Source: Solemya velum gill symbiont
GTDB lineage: Bacteria > Pseudomonadota > Gammaproteobacteria > Chromatiales > Chromatiaceae
Reading direction: 5' to 3'
Length of the DNA: 64,000 nt
NCBI RefSeq assembly: GCF_000787395.1
Contig: NZ_JRAA01000001.1
Location: 62,001 to 126,000, forward strand
Shown here: one piece after another, positions 1 to 10,232 of the stretch
Position numbering within the stretch: position 1 is the stretch's first letter
Layout of the letters: each line of letters starts with the position of its first letter
Program-made: the position numbers and the translations under genes
Notes under the pieces: model-generated
What the model was told of the DNA's origin: nothing
The model's input: the letters and a program-made list of their open reading frames with translations, nothing else
Databases searched by the model: none

Positions 1-92
1 CCAGTATCGATGCCCTGGCAGAAGAGCCCGGCTTCATGAAGAAGGGGCTGACCAGCCTGCAAGAGAAGGTGTTTACTCTCTCGGTTCGCTGA
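1..92 (+). CDS. C-terminal end of an unidentified protein
   Basis: An open frame enters from the left edge and ends at a TGA at 90-92, giving about 29 residues ending in VFTLSVR. Nothing in this tail identifies a family. It converges on the roxA-like gene and the two overlap by about 20 bases at their 3' ends. The short length means this could be a chance open frame, although the tight convergent overlap is typical of real gene pairs. Confidence 0.4.
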   Translation, partial: SIDALAEEPGFMKKGLTSLQEKVFTLSVR

Positions 93-1224
93 CTATTGAA
101 CCCAGTTCGTATAGCGCTTCCAGTAGTTCAATAACAGTTTCCTGCTGCAGCCATGGTGCAAGATCATTGCCTGTCAGTGACTCACTGTTGCACAGCATGC
201 TGGCAAACTCTGCCAGTTCGAGGGGAAGCTGGAATGATTCACCATCAGCATAGAGGGTGATGCCGTTATCAGCTCTGCGGTAGAGCAGATGGCTGAAACC
301 ATGTCGCTGTATTCCTCTTTCAGCAATCACAGCTAGATCGCAATCACTCTCCGGCAGATCCGGGTAGAGGTGCGGTTTTGGTTCTGATAAGTAGCAGCCC
401 AGCCATTCGGCCATTGCCTCTTTGCCCTGCGGTATTGCACTGTTCAGGCACTCGATGAGGCTGTCGATATCGTCAGGGCTGATTTCCGCTGCATTCTGTG
501 GATTGATAATCGGGCGTTGCGGATCACTGAAACGCTCAGCCTGCCCGGTTTCCAGTAGGTGCCCGACCCAGCCTTCGAGCAAATCGTGGGATGTCGGGGC
601 GCGGAAGCCGACTGATGCGGTTATGCACTCTCCCTCGGCTACTCCCCAGTGTGCGACACCGGGTGGAAGATAGAGAATATCGCCTGGTTCCAGCAGCCAC
701 TCCTGTTCGGTTTCAAACTGCCTGAGGATGCGCAGGTCAATATCAGGCAGCAGGTTGTCGTTTTCGATCGCATTTGTATCGATTTTCCAGCGTCTTTGCC
801 CGTGTGCCTGGATCAGAAAAACATCATATTCATCGACATGAGGCCCCACAGAACCCTGGTCGGCGGCATAGCTGATCATGATGTCATCGATGCGCCAGCG
901 AGGAATAAAATGGAACAAATGCAGTATTGAAGTCAGCTGCGGGAGGTGTTTGTCCATATCCTGAAGCAGCAATGTCCAGCGGGATTCCCCGAAATCCTTG
1001 TCAAAACCGCTCTCAAAAGGTCCTTCTTCGAGTTGCCAGAATGGAGCTGATGCCAGTTCCCGTACAATGCGTGATTCGACAGCATCATTTTCGGCCAAAC
1101 TGTATAGCTCTGATTTACAAGGGATTTTCTCAGTATCGAGAGCATTTCTGATTAACAGGGGAGATTGTTGCCAGATCTTCCCGAGAAAATAGTCTTCGGA
1201 AATGCTTGCCGGGAGTCTGAGCAT
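73..1224 (-). CDS. roxA: JmjC/cupin ribosomal oxygenase, RoxA (YcfD) type
   Basis: 383 residues. RoxA is a Fe(II)/2-oxoglutarate oxygenase that hydroxylates an arginine of ribosomal protein L16. The cupin core is visible: the metal-binding HVD triad around residue 130 (GPHVDEYDVFLIQAHG) and a second His in LYLPPGVAHWG about 60 residues later, followed by the smaller dimerisation and winged-helix region. Length fits the family (about 370-390). It reads alone on the minus strand, upstream of no co-directional partner, with a 236-base gap to the divergent OmpA gene. The assignment rests on motif and overall similarity; substrate is inferred from the family. Confidence 0.88.
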   Translation of the reverse strand: MLRLPASISEDYFLGKIWQQSPLLIRNALDTEKIPCKSELYSLAENDAVESRIVRELASAPFWQLEEGPFESGFDKDFGESRWTLLLQDMDKHLPQLTSILHLFHFIPRWRIDDIMISYAADQGSVGPHVDEYDVFLIQAHGQRRWKIDTNAIENDNLLPDIDLRILRQFETEQEWLLEPGDILYLPPGVAHWGVAEGECITASVGFRAPTSHDLLEGWVGHLLETGQAERFSDPQRPIINPQNAAEISPDDIDSLIECLNSAIPQGKEAMAEWLGCYLSEPKPHLYPDLPESDCDLAVIAERGIQRHGFSHLLYRRADNGITLYADGESFQLPLELAEFASMLCNSESLTGNDLAPWLQQETVIELLEALYELGSIVSEPRE

Positions 1225-1375
1225 TCTGATTCTCGCTTAATCAGCTATTGAGTTTGTATGAAATTACCATATACTTACCAGATAGAGTACAGGAGTGGCG
1301 GGAGCAAATCTGTATTTCAGAGCGCTTGTGCACTGTAACTCTTGTCATGTCATCATATTTGTCATGGAAAAATTG

Positions 1376-1404
1376 TTGGCGTATGTTGGAACTTGTTGTA
1401 TGAT
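1376..1404 (+). promoter_or_regulatory. Sigma-70-type promoter of the OmpA-family gene
   Basis: A TTGGCG -35 box (1376-1381) and TATGAT -10 box (1399-1404) are separated by 17 bases and lie about 55 bases before the start codon of the OmpA-like gene. The spacing is ideal and the gene is expected to be strongly expressed. Confidence 0.55.
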
Positions 1405-1460
1405 CCTAATCGCCATGAAGAAAATTATGAGCGTCTAATACCGAAATCAAGGGGAGTATT

Positions 1461-1958
1461 ATGTCTCAGTTTAAAAATAAATTTGCAGCAATCGCAGTTT
1501 TGACTGCTGGTCTCGCTGCTATGCCAGCAAGTGCTGCAGAGTACCTGTCAGATTCACAGGGTGAAGTTGTTAAGAACGCATACGATGAGTGTTGGGAAGT
1601 ATCTTACGGTCTGCCCACTTGTGGACAGAAAATCACCTTCCAGGGTGTACTGTTCGATTTCAACAAGACCAACATCAAGCCTGAGTTCGCTGCACAGCTG
1701 AACGATCTGGCTGGTAGCCTTTCAGGTGGTTTCGGTAGCATGGTTATCGAAGGTCACACTGATAGCGTCGGTTCTGACTCTTACAACCAGGGCCTGTCAC
1801 AGCGTCGCGCTGACTCTGTAGCAATCTACCTGGCTGGTCAAGGTCTGGATCGCGGTAGCATGACTGGCGTTGGCATGGGTGAGTCTAGCCCGGTCAAGCC
1901 TAACGATACTGAAGAGAATCGTTACCAGAACCGTCGTGTTGAGATCACTATCAAGTAA
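1461..1958 (+). CDS. Small OmpA-family outer membrane/periplasmic protein
   Basis: 165 residues. An N-terminal signal peptide (residues 1-25, ending PASAAE) precedes a short linker containing two Cys (DECW and PTCG) and a complete OmpA C-terminal peptidoglycan-binding domain: FDFNKTNIKPEF, IEGHTDSVGS, NQGLSQRRADSV and the closing NRRVEI. There is no beta-barrel, so the protein is a periplasmic or envelope peptidoglycan-binding protein like the Pal/OmpA-domain small proteins. The start is preceded by AAGGGGAG. A good promoter lies upstream and a strong terminator downstream, so it is monocistronic. Codon use is biased to common codons, in keeping with high expression. Confidence 0.9.
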   Translation: MSQFKNKFAAIAVLTAGLAAMPASAAEYLSDSQGEVVKNAYDECWEVSYGLPTCGQKITFQGVLFDFNKTNIKPEFAAQLNDLAGSLSGGFGSMVIEGHTDSVGSDSYNQGLSQRRADSVAIYLAGQGLDRGSMTGVGMGESSPVKPNDTEENRYQNRRVEITIK

Positions 1959-1996
1959 GATAGCGAGATGACATGAGGCAGAATTTTCTGCCAACG

Positions 1997-2026
1997 AAAA
2001 AGCCGCGCATTGCGCGGCTTTTTTGT
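1997..2026 (+). terminator. Rho-independent terminator after the OmpA gene
   Basis: A GC-rich hairpin AGCCGCGC-ATT-GCGCGGCT is followed by six T. It begins about 40 bases past the stop codon of the OmpA-family gene and has a run of A on its 5' side, so it may work in both directions. Confidence 0.85.
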
Positions 2027-2052
2027 GCCTGGGGAAAAGTGTGCCACACACG

Positions 2053-2124
2053 AAATAGGGGACAGACCATGATTTTTCGCTAGAAAAACGTGGTCTGTCC
2101 CCTATTTTCTCCTGGTCTGTCCCC
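2053..2124. repeat. GGGGACAGACCA palindromic (REP-like) repeat
   Basis: A perfect 17-base inverted repeat (arms 2053-2069 and 2091-2107, core GGGGACAGACCA / TGGTCTGTCCCC) is followed by a third half-copy TGGTCTGTCCCC at 2113-2124. A shortened relative occurs at 51721-51760. Sequences with this core are common dispersed palindromes in gammaproteobacteria and are often associated with REP-type (TnpA_REP) transposases; no such transposase is present in this window. Confidence 0.75.
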
Positions 2125-2158
2125 GGTTTTCGATCGCGGCGAGGCGCCGCAATCCAGT

Positions 2159-3559
<1,401 letters not shown>

Positions 3560-3575
3560 TTATACAGGGCAGGCT

Positions 3576-3944
3576 CTACTTATCCCAGCGTTTGAAGCGT
3601 TTCCTGCAATAGTCGAGGAGTTCGTTGTAATCGCGAAAGTGGTAGATGAAGTGTTTGCTGGCGGGTTCATCATATTCACACCAGTCATTTTCATAGTCTC
3701 GGCAAATCTGCGGACGTGTTTCGTAGATGCCACAGAGGCCATCAGGCTGCAGAAACTGGCATGTACCTGTGTAGAGCAGGTACCAGCCGCTGTCATCCTT
3801 GTAGGCTTCAACGCCTTCATGGGCCACTTGCCACAAGAGGTGCTCGAAATCACTCTTGGAGCGCATGGTGCCAAGTGCCTCTGTGGTATAGGAGCAGCAC
3901 TTGCCTTTGCAGAGAAAGCACTTGTTGTCGTTTGTCTGGCTCAT
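3576..3944 (-). CDS. YkgJ-type cysteine-cluster protein
   Basis: 122 residues. Cysteines are arranged as in the YkgJ/UPF0153 family: KCFLCKGKCC near the N-terminus, then TCQFLQPDGLCGIYETRPQICRDY and a further WCEY. The family is predicted to bind zinc or an iron-sulfur cluster, and no biochemical role is established. It sits 22 bases past the stop of nothing co-directional on one side and about 60 bases below the rhlB stop, so it may be read through from rhlB. Function is left open. Confidence 0.8.
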   Translation of the reverse strand: MSQTNDNKCFLCKGKCCSYTTEALGTMRSKSDFEHLLWQVAHEGVEAYKDDSGWYLLYTGTCQFLQPDGLCGIYETRPQICRDYENDWCEYDEPASKHFIYHFRDYNELLDYCRKRFKRWDK

Positions 3945-4006
3945 TGGTCGTGAGTAGTGGAAAAGGTTAACTGTCTGCTAATGACTTGTACGTTTCACCT
4001 TGAACC

Positions 4007-5329
4007 TCAACTGTTGTTGCGTCTGCGCCCCTGACCACCTCTGCCTCGACCGCCACCACTTGAGTTTCTGCCTCTGCCTCCGCCGCGATTGCCGCCACGG
4101 TTAGAGCCATGCATCGGTTTCCTGCGTTCAGTTCTGACGCGACTGCCAGGATCGACTTCAGCAAGCAGTTCTGCAGGAGGCATGGTGACATCGAGTTTCT
4201 GCTCGATGTAGGTTTCGATATCCGGAAGTGCCATGGCATAGGACTCACATACGAAACTGATGGCATCACCATCGCTGCCGGCACGTGCTGTACGTCCGAT
4301 ACGGTGGACATAGTCCTCGGGATCATCCGGCAGGTCGTAATTGATAACGTGCGAAACATCTTCAATATGCAGTCCGCGTGCTGCAACGTCAGTAGCTACA
4401 AGTACGGAGAGCTCGCCATCCTGAAAGCGTTTCAGTAGGGCCAGGCGTTTCTTTTGAGGTACGTCTCCCGAGAGAATGCTTGCCGGAAAACCATTGCCTT
4501 CAAGAAATCCCCAGATGATATCCGCAGCGCGCTTGGTGTTGACGAAAACGATCGCCCGATGTTCCTCAAATGATCGTAACAGACCGATCAACAGCGGAAT
4601 CTTCTCGTCATTGGCGACCATGTAGCCTTTCTGACGGATGCGATCTGCTGTGAGTGTGTCGGATTCGACCTTGATCTGGGTCGGATTGTTCATATGTTCG
4701 TAGGCAAGTTCTGTGACACGGTAACTGAGCGTCGCAGAGAACATCAGGCCGAGGCGCTCTGCCGGTGGTGGTGTGCGCCTGATGAGGTAACGGATGTCCT
4801 TAATGAAACCCAGGTCGAACATGCGGTCAGCCTCGTCCAGTACGACGACTTGCGTGGCTTTTAGATCAAATACTTTCTGCTTGAAGTAATCGATCAGGCG
4901 TCCTGGAGTACCGATCAATATATCAACGCCATCTTCCAGGTCCTTGCGCTGTTTTTCATATGCAGTGCCACCAAATACAGCACGAATCTTGAAATTGGTA
5001 TGTGCTCCCAGCTGCAGGGCGTCCTTGTGAATCTGTACTGCGAGCTCGCGTGTTGGTGCAAGCATCAGGGCGCGGGGCTGGTTTTTTCTGCGATTCTCTT
5101 TCGCTGGATGCGTCAGCAGGTGCTGAAAGGTGGCAAGTAGGAAGGCGGCAGTTTTACCTGTACCTGTCTGCGCTTGTCCGGCAATGTCCTGGCCTGCGAG
5201 AGCCAGCGGCAGGGTTTCTGCCTGGATGGGTGTGCAGTAGTCGAAACCGGTATCCTTGATGCCTGCTGCAACGCGGGAATCAAATTCAAAGGAGTCGAAA
5301 CGTGTATCTGTCAGGTGGCTGTCACTCAT
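4007..5329 (-). CDS. rhlB: DEAD-box ATP-dependent RNA helicase RhlB
   Basis: About 440 residues. RhlB unwinds RNA and partners RNase E in the degradosome. Motifs in order: Q motif ([14 protein letters not shown]), [28 protein letters not shown] ([19 protein letters not shown]), [20 protein letters not shown] and [10 protein letters not shown]. The [13 protein letters not shown] and SATLSYRV stretches match RhlB better than RhlE or DeaD. The tail is an RGG/RGR-rich low-complexity segment of about 40 residues likely to bind RNA. I chose the ATG at 5329 ([11 protein letters not shown]) over an upstream in-frame ATG at 5365, because the latter would overlap the DUF167 gene and the chosen start aligns with known RhlB. 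Confidence 0.92.
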   Translation of the reverse strand: MSDSHLTDTRFDSFEFDSRVAAGIKDTGFDYCTPIQAETLPLALAGQDIAGQAQTGTGKTAAFLLATFQHLLTHPAKENRRKNQPRALMLAPTRELAVQIHKDALQLGAHTNFKIRAVFGGTAYEKQRKDLEDGVDILIGTPGRLIDYFKQKVFDLKATQVVVLDEADRMFDLGFIKDIRYLIRRTPPPAERLGLMFSATLSYRVTELAYEHMNNPTQIKVESDTLTADRIRQKGYMVANDEKIPLLIGLLRSFEEHRAIVFVNTKRAADIIWGFLEGNGFPASILSGDVPQKKRLALLKRFQDGELSVLVATDVAARGLHIEDVSHVINYDLPDDPEDYVHRIGRTARAGSDGDAISFVCESYAMALPDIETYIEQKLDVTMPPAELLAEVDPGSRVRTERRKPMHGSNRGGNRGGGRGRNSSGGGRGRGGQGRRRNNS

Positions 5330-5348
5330 TATAGGGTGCTCATCATTG

Positions 5349-5642
5349 TTATTCCTGCATTTCAAGGTCGATTGGCATTCTGGTCGGAGAGTCGATGCAG
5401 ACCAGCTTGTCGCGGCTGCTTTCGCCCTTCACCAGGGTGACGGCATTTCTCGTCACGCCAAAATCTTTCGCAAGCATCTTGATCAGGTGGCTGTTGGCCT
5501 TGCCATCAACGGGGGGTGCCAGAATTTTTACCTTGAACTGGTCACCATGGGGACCTGCATATTCATTTCCTTTCGACCTGGGCAGGATTTTCAGTCTAAG
5601 GAACAGCTTGTTATCTTTCCAACGATACCACGCCTCGCTCAT
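5349..5642 (-). CDS. yggU: DUF167 (YggU) family protein
   Basis: 97 residues starting [12 protein letters not shown]. It contains the family core: [40 protein letters not shown] and [17 protein letters not shown]. The function of the family is unknown. Its ATG overlaps the yggT stop codon as ATGA, so the two are translationally coupled, and yggT-yggU adjacency is conserved in gammaproteobacteria. An in-frame upstream extension exists but runs inside yggT and is rejected. Confidence 0.88.
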   Translation of the reverse strand: MSEAWYRWKDNKLFLRLKILPRSKGNEYAGPHGDQFKVKILAPPVDGKANSHLIKMLAKDFGVTRNAVTLVKGESSRDKLVCIDSPTRMPIDLEMQE

Positions 5643-6229
5643 CTTTGCAGTATTGGCGGTATACCAAATAGAGCAAACAGGGGCGGCAGGATAAGCATTT
5701 TCAGCACTATCAGTCCGATGATGGCCAGCATGGGTGTGAAATCGATACCAGAAGTACCTACGGGAAAGAGTCTTCTGACCGGGTTTGTGACAGTTGCTGC
5801 GATTTGAGAAACAAGCTGCTGCAGCGGGTGTCCATGCGTAGCGGGAAACCAGCTCATGATCGCCTGTATGACGATGGAGAAAATAAAAATCGTGAAGAGC
5901 AGGGAAACCAGTTGTGGCAGCGCCCATGGGAGTGCGGATAGCAGTGATCCTTGAAAACCGACAATCGCAAGAATTAGTACGCTTTCAATTGTAGTTACTA
6001 CCCATGCGGCGACCAGCGAGGCGATATCAAGTCCACGGTAGCCGGGTATGAAGCGACGAAACTGCCTGAGCACCGGTGCAGTGAAATTGACAATCATCTG
6101 TGAAATCGGATTGTAGAAATCTGCCCTTGTTGCCTGCAGCAGGAAACGCAGCAGAAGCAGCATGGTGTAGAAACCAAATCCGATCTGGATCAGGAATAGC
6201 AGCGGTGTAGAGAGATATCCGCCTTCCAT
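5639..6229 (-). CDS. yggT: YggT family membrane protein
   Basis: 196 residues with the two-copy YggT architecture: each half has a transmembrane helix, an amphipathic NPISQMIVNFTAPVLRQFRRFIP or NPVRRLFPVGTSGIDFTPMLA stretch, and a second helix. It is an inner-membrane protein of uncertain role; relatives in cyanobacteria and chloroplasts (YLMG/CCB3) influence nucleoid or cytochrome assembly and E. coli YggT has been tied to osmotic/ion homeostasis. It overlaps proC by one base upstream and DUF167 downstream, so this is one operon. Confidence 0.9.
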   Translation of the reverse strand: MEGGYLSTPLLFLIQIGFGFYTMLLLLRFLLQATRADFYNPISQMIVNFTAPVLRQFRRFIPGYRGLDIASLVAAWVVTTIESVLILAIVGFQGSLLSALPWALPQLVSLLFTIFIFSIVIQAIMSWFPATHGHPLQQLVSQIAATVTNPVRRLFPVGTSGIDFTPMLAIIGLIVLKMLILPPLFALFGIPPILQR

Positions 6230-7062
6230 TATGCCTGCTCTCCATTGACCTGGCTTGACAGCTCGATAGAGCGGTCACGTGCGGCAGTCAGTGCATCCTC
6301 GATGATCTGTTCCAGGCCGCTCTCATTGAAGACTGCAAGCGCTGCGGCCGTGGTTCCTCCGGGAGAGGTGACTTTTTCGCGCAGTACCGAGGGGTCCTCT
6401 GGATTCTCCAGTGCCATACGAGATGCACCAAGTGCCGTATGCAGTGTCAGCAGCTTCGCCGAGTTGTGATCCATGCCCATTTTTTCGGCTGCACTGATCA
6501 TGTGTTCCATGACCAGAAAAAAATAGGCGGGGCCACTGCCGGATACAGCAGTAACGCTGTCCATCATGGTTTCACTGTCAACCCACAAGGTCAGACCAAC
6601 CGCACGCATGATGGATTCAGCCAGGTTGCGCTGATCTTCATTTGTATTCGGGTTTGCATACAGGCCTGTCGTTCCTGTCTGCAGCATGGCTGGTGTGTTT
6701 GGCATGGTACGGATGATGGCAACGTCTTCACCGAGCCATTCTGCGAGGTGTTTGGTCTGGATGCCTGCAGCAATGGAGATGATCAGGGGTTTGCTGTTGC
6801 CGACAGCTCCAGCGATGTCTCGCGCAATTTGTGGCAACGCCTGTGGTTTAACTGCGAGAACAACGACGTCAGCCTCGAGTACGGCTGTCCGGTTTTCGTC
6901 CAATGTTCTGATTGCGCAGCACTCCTTGATGAAATCAGTACGTTTATGATCCGGATCTGATGCAATGATGTTGTCAGCAGGATAGCCATCTTCGACCAGT
7001 CCCTTGATCAGGGCTGCTGCCATGTTGCCGGCGCCGATAAAAGCGATTGTCCGGTTTGTCAT
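6229..7062 (-). CDS. proC: Pyrroline-5-carboxylate reductase
   Basis: 277 residues. It reduces 1-pyrroline-5-carboxylate to L-proline with NAD(P)H, the last step of proline synthesis. The N-terminal Rossmann motif is IAFIGAGNMAAALIKGL, followed by VLAVKPQALPQI, RTMPNTPAMLQTGTTGLY, the VTAVSGSGPAYFFL signature and the C-terminal VTSPGGTTAAAL. It stands in the conserved yggS-proC-yggT cluster, 49 bases after yggS. Confidence 0.97.
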   Translation of the reverse strand: MTNRTIAFIGAGNMAAALIKGLVEDGYPADNIIASDPDHKRTDFIKECCAIRTLDENRTAVLEADVVVLAVKPQALPQIARDIAGAVGNSKPLIISIAAGIQTKHLAEWLGEDVAIIRTMPNTPAMLQTGTTGLYANPNTNEDQRNLAESIMRAVGLTLWVDSETMMDSVTAVSGSGPAYFFLVMEHMISAAEKMGMDHNSAKLLTLHTALGASRMALENPEDPSVLREKVTSPGGTTAAALAVFNESGLEQIIEDALTAARDRSIELSSQVNGEQA

Positions 7063-7111
7063 AGGGTTTACCTCTCAGATTAAACGTTCGTTTCTTGCTG
7101 TAATAATTCTA

Positions 7112-7795
7112 TCAGTCACGTTGACCGAAAATTGCTGTTCCAACACGCACGATGGTTGCGCCGTGGCGGATTGCCTCTTCCATGTCATTCGACATGCCCA
7201 TCGAGAGAGTGTCGAGATTCAATCCTTTACTGTTGAGTTGCTCAAAAAGCTGCTGCATCTGCGAGAATATACCGGCCTGCTGCTGCAGGTTATTCGTTGG
7301 AGCCGGTAGTGCCATTAGGCCCCTCAGCTGTACATTTGGCAGCCTGCTGATCTCTGTAGCGATTGATTCGGTCTCCTGAATGTCAATGCCACCTTTGGAT
7401 TCCTCGTTGCTGATATTGATCTGCAGGCAGATATTCAGTGGATTTAAATCAGCAGGTCGCTGACTGCTGAGCCTGTGCGCCTGCCTGAGTGAATCAACTC
7501 CATGCACCCAGTCAAAATTTTCTGCAATCAGGCGAGTCTTGTTGCTCTGGATCGAGCCGATGTAGTGCCATTCGATAGGAAGATCATGCAGTGCGGTGAT
7601 CTTCTCAATGGCCTCCTGCACATAGTTTTCACCGAATCGACGCTGACCGGCGTCCCAGGCCTCGCGGATCGTTCCGACAGGCTTCTTTTTACTCACTGCC
7701 AGTAGCGTGATTTCATCAGGTGAGCGACCACACCTGAGAGCAGTTGTGTGTATTCTCTCGTTGATTGTCGAAAGGTTGTCAGAAATTCGTGTCAT
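7112..7795 (-). CDS. yggS: PLP homeostasis protein YggS/PipY
   Basis: 227 residues. Members bind pyridoxal 5'-phosphate without known catalysis and keep the PLP and amino-acid pools balanced. The PLP lysine lies in LLAVSKKKP, and GENYVQEAIEK, WHYIGSIQSNK, GLMALPAP and SMGMSNDMEEAIRHGATIVRVGTAIFG are all present. It is the first gene of yggS-proC-yggT-yggU and is divergent from pilT across a 148-base gap that must hold both promoters. Confidence 0.95.
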   Translation of the reverse strand: MTRISDNLSTINERIHTTALRCGRSPDEITLLAVSKKKPVGTIREAWDAGQRRFGENYVQEAIEKITALHDLPIEWHYIGSIQSNKTRLIAENFDWVHGVDSLRQAHRLSSQRPADLNPLNICLQINISNEESKGGIDIQETESIATEISRLPNVQLRGLMALPAPTNNLQQQAGIFSQMQQLFEQLNSKGLNLDTLSMGMSNDMEEAIRHGATIVRVGTAIFGQRD

Positions 7796-7943
7796 TATCT
7801 GTAATAAACATTTGAATTAAAACTCTTCATCTGGCATTTTACTACTCAAGAGTATTGCTTACATACCTAGTGATGCAATGATTGAGCAGGATGTATTTAC
7901 CGGTTTCAGGGTAACCTGAATTATTTTGACTATAAAGGAAAAA

Positions 7944-8984
7944 ATGGCGAACATGGATATCACAGATCTTCTCACTTTTTCAGTCAAGCAGGGTGCATCC
8001 GATGTGCATATCGCTGCCGGGCTTCCACCGATGATCCGTGTCGACGGAGATATCCGACGCATCAACCTCCCTGCGCTTGAGCAGGAAGAGGCGCAGGAAA
8101 TGATCATGGATATCATGAACGACCGGCAGCGTCGTGAGTATGAAGAGCATCTTCAGATAGACTTCTCTTTCGACCTTCCCAAGGTCTCACGATTCCGTGT
8201 CAACGCATTTACCCAGGATCGTGGAAGCAGTGCAGTTTTTCGTCTGATTCCATCCGAGATACTGACACTTGAAGACCTCAACTGCCCTGATACTTTCAAG
8301 GATATCGTTAATGTGCCAAGCGGCCTTGTGCTAGTGACCGGGGTAACCGGTTCGGGAAAATCCACAACACTTGCAGCATTGGTTGACTATATCAACAAGG
8401 AAAGATACGAGCACATACTGACTGTCGAAGATCCGATTGAATTTGTTCACGAGAGCAAGAAGTGCCTGATCAACCAGCGAGAGGTGCACTCACACGTTTC
8501 CAGTTTTGCCGATGCTCTGCGCGCGGCACTGCGTGAGGATCCCGACGTGATACTCGTCGGCGAATTGCGTGATCTCGAGACGATCCGCCTGGCACTGACT
8601 GCAGCCGAAACCGGTCACCTGGTATTCGGCACGCTGCATACCAGTTCGGCTGCCAAGACGATTGACCGTGTTATTGACGTTTTTCCGGCAGCAGAAAAAG
8701 AGATGGTACGCTCAATGCTGTCAGAATCGTTGCGTTCAGTCATTTCACAAACCTTGCTGAAGAAAAAAGAGGGTGGCCGTACTGCTGCCTGGGAAATTAT
8801 GATTGCAACCTCTGCGATTCGTAACCTGATTCGAGAAAACAAGGTCCCACAGATGTATTCGGCAATTCAGACAGGGCAGGCGCTGGGAATGCAGACAATG
8901 GATCAGCATCTGAAAAAACTGGTTGAGAGCGGGGTCATCAGCAGCGATGTGGCCAGTACCCGAATGATGCACGCTGAAGACTAA
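7944..8984 (+). CDS. pilT: Type IV pilus retraction ATPase PilT
   Basis: 346 residues. PilT is the hexameric cytoplasmic ATPase that depolymerises the pilus for twitching. Visible are SVKQGASDVHIAAGLPPMIR, the Walker A GVTGSGKSTTLAAL, the Asp box VEDPIEFVH, Walker B ILVGELRDLETI, the His box TAAETGHLVFGTLHTSSAAKTIDR and the AIRNLIRENK plus C-terminal motifs. I chose ATG 7944 behind AAAGGA; ATG 7953 (MDITDLL) is a possible alternative. pilU follows after 15 bases. Confidence 0.96.
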   Translation: MANMDITDLLTFSVKQGASDVHIAAGLPPMIRVDGDIRRINLPALEQEEAQEMIMDIMNDRQRREYEEHLQIDFSFDLPKVSRFRVNAFTQDRGSSAVFRLIPSEILTLEDLNCPDTFKDIVNVPSGLVLVTGVTGSGKSTTLAALVDYINKERYEHILTVEDPIEFVHESKKCLINQREVHSHVSSFADALRAALREDPDVILVGELRDLETIRLALTAAETGHLVFGTLHTSSAAKTIDRVIDVFPAAEKEMVRSMLSESLRSVISQTLLKKKEGGRTAAWEIMIATSAIRNLIRENKVPQMYSAIQTGQALGMQTMDQHLKKLVESGVISSDVASTRMMHAED

Positions 8985-8999
8985 CCGAGAGGCACACTG

Positions 9000-10157
9000 A
9001 TGGATATTACACCACTATTAGAACTTGCAGTGAAACGACAGGCGTCGGACGTTTTCATTGCTGTTGGCCGTCCACCGTCACTGAAAATCAATGACAACAT
9101 TGAGCCAGTTGGTCAGAAAGAGATTACGATTAGTCAGTCGGAGGCGATTGTCAGTAATATCCTGCCTGATTATCTGAAAGACCGTTTTTTTACCGAACGT
9201 GAGGCAAACTTTGCCCATTTCGTTGAAGGTGTCGGACGTTTTCGTGTCAGTGCTTTTTTCCAGATGGACATGGTGTCCATTGTATTTCGTTATATCCAGG
9301 CTGATATTCCGAGGTTTGAGGAGCTGGAACTGCCGGATACCCTCAAGGAAATCTCCATGATCCAGCGTGGGCTGGTGCTGTGTGTAGGTGCTACCGGTAC
9401 TGGTAAATCCACCACCCTTGCGGCGATGGTCGGGTATCGCAATCACAACACCCATGGACATATACTGACAGTTGAGGATCCGGTTGAGTATATCCATACG
9501 CACGATGGCTGTATCGTCAACCAGCGCGAGGTTGGCGTTGATACCGAGTCATTCGAAATTGGCCTGAAAAACAGCCTGCGACAGGCACCTGATGTCATCC
9601 TGATCGGTGAGATTCGTTCGCGAGAAGTTATGCAGCATGCCATCACCTTTGCAGAGACGGGACATCTGTGTATCGCTACACTTCACGCAAATAATGCCAA
9701 CCAGGCACTTGACCGTATTATTAACTTCTTCCCCGAAGAGCGCCGCAACCAGTTGTTGCTGGACCTCTCTTTCAACTTGCACGCGATTATCGGTCAGCAA
9801 CTGATTCCAAGAATCGACGGTGGTGAACGCATGGCCGTTTGTGTTGAACTGCTGTTGAGAACACCCTACATGATGGATCTTATTCGTAATGGTGAAATCC
9901 ATGACGTTAAGGACCTGATGAAGCGCTCGGAAGAGCAGGGCATGGTCACATTCGACAAATCGCTGGTAAACCTCTACCAGAAAGGCACAATCAGTTACGA
10001 GGATGCCTTACGTTTTGCTGACTCATCCAACGAGGTGAGGCTGATGATCAAACTTTCAGCTGAAGCGAGTGGCAACCCCCTTGAATCGGGTGCTGATGAA
10101 CAGTTCCAGCTTGAAAAATCAGATGACGATGAGGAAGATGAGGGCTTTTTAAAGTAA
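9000..10157 (+). CDS. pilU: PilT-paralogue ATPase PilU
   Basis: 385 residues. PilU assists PilT-dependent pilus retraction. It has the same order of motifs: VKRQASDVFIAVGRPPSLK, Walker A GATGTGKSTTLAAMVG, VEDPVEYIHTH, ILIGEIRSREVMQHAI, ETGHLCIATLHANNANQALDR. The acidic C-terminal tail (SDDDEEDEGF) is characteristic of PilU rather than PilT. It is the second gene of the pilTU operon and is closed by a strong terminator. Confidence 0.95.
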   Translation: MDITPLLELAVKRQASDVFIAVGRPPSLKINDNIEPVGQKEITISQSEAIVSNILPDYLKDRFFTEREANFAHFVEGVGRFRVSAFFQMDMVSIVFRYIQADIPRFEELELPDTLKEISMIQRGLVLCVGATGTGKSTTLAAMVGYRNHNTHGHILTVEDPVEYIHTHDGCIVNQREVGVDTESFEIGLKNSLRQAPDVILIGEIRSREVMQHAITFAETGHLCIATLHANNANQALDRIINFFPEERRNQLLLDLSFNLHAIIGQQLIPRIDGGERMAVCVELLLRTPYMMDLIRNGEIHDVKDLMKRSEEQGMVTFDKSLVNLYQKGTISYEDALRFADSSNEVRLMIKLSAEASGNPLESGADEQFQLEKSDDDEEDEGFLK

Positions 10158-10200
10158 GCAGGAGAGTGATCTCATCCAGTATTGAGATTGAATAAAGCAA

Positions 10201-10232
10201 GACCGGAGCAGAGTTGCTCCGGTCTTTTTTTT
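10201..10232 (+). terminator. Rho-independent terminator after pilU
   Basis: Ten-base-pair hairpin GACCGGAGCA-GAGT-TGCTCCGGTC followed by eight T, about 45 bases past the pilU stop and directly at the stop of the convergent pyrK-like gene. Confidence 0.9.
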
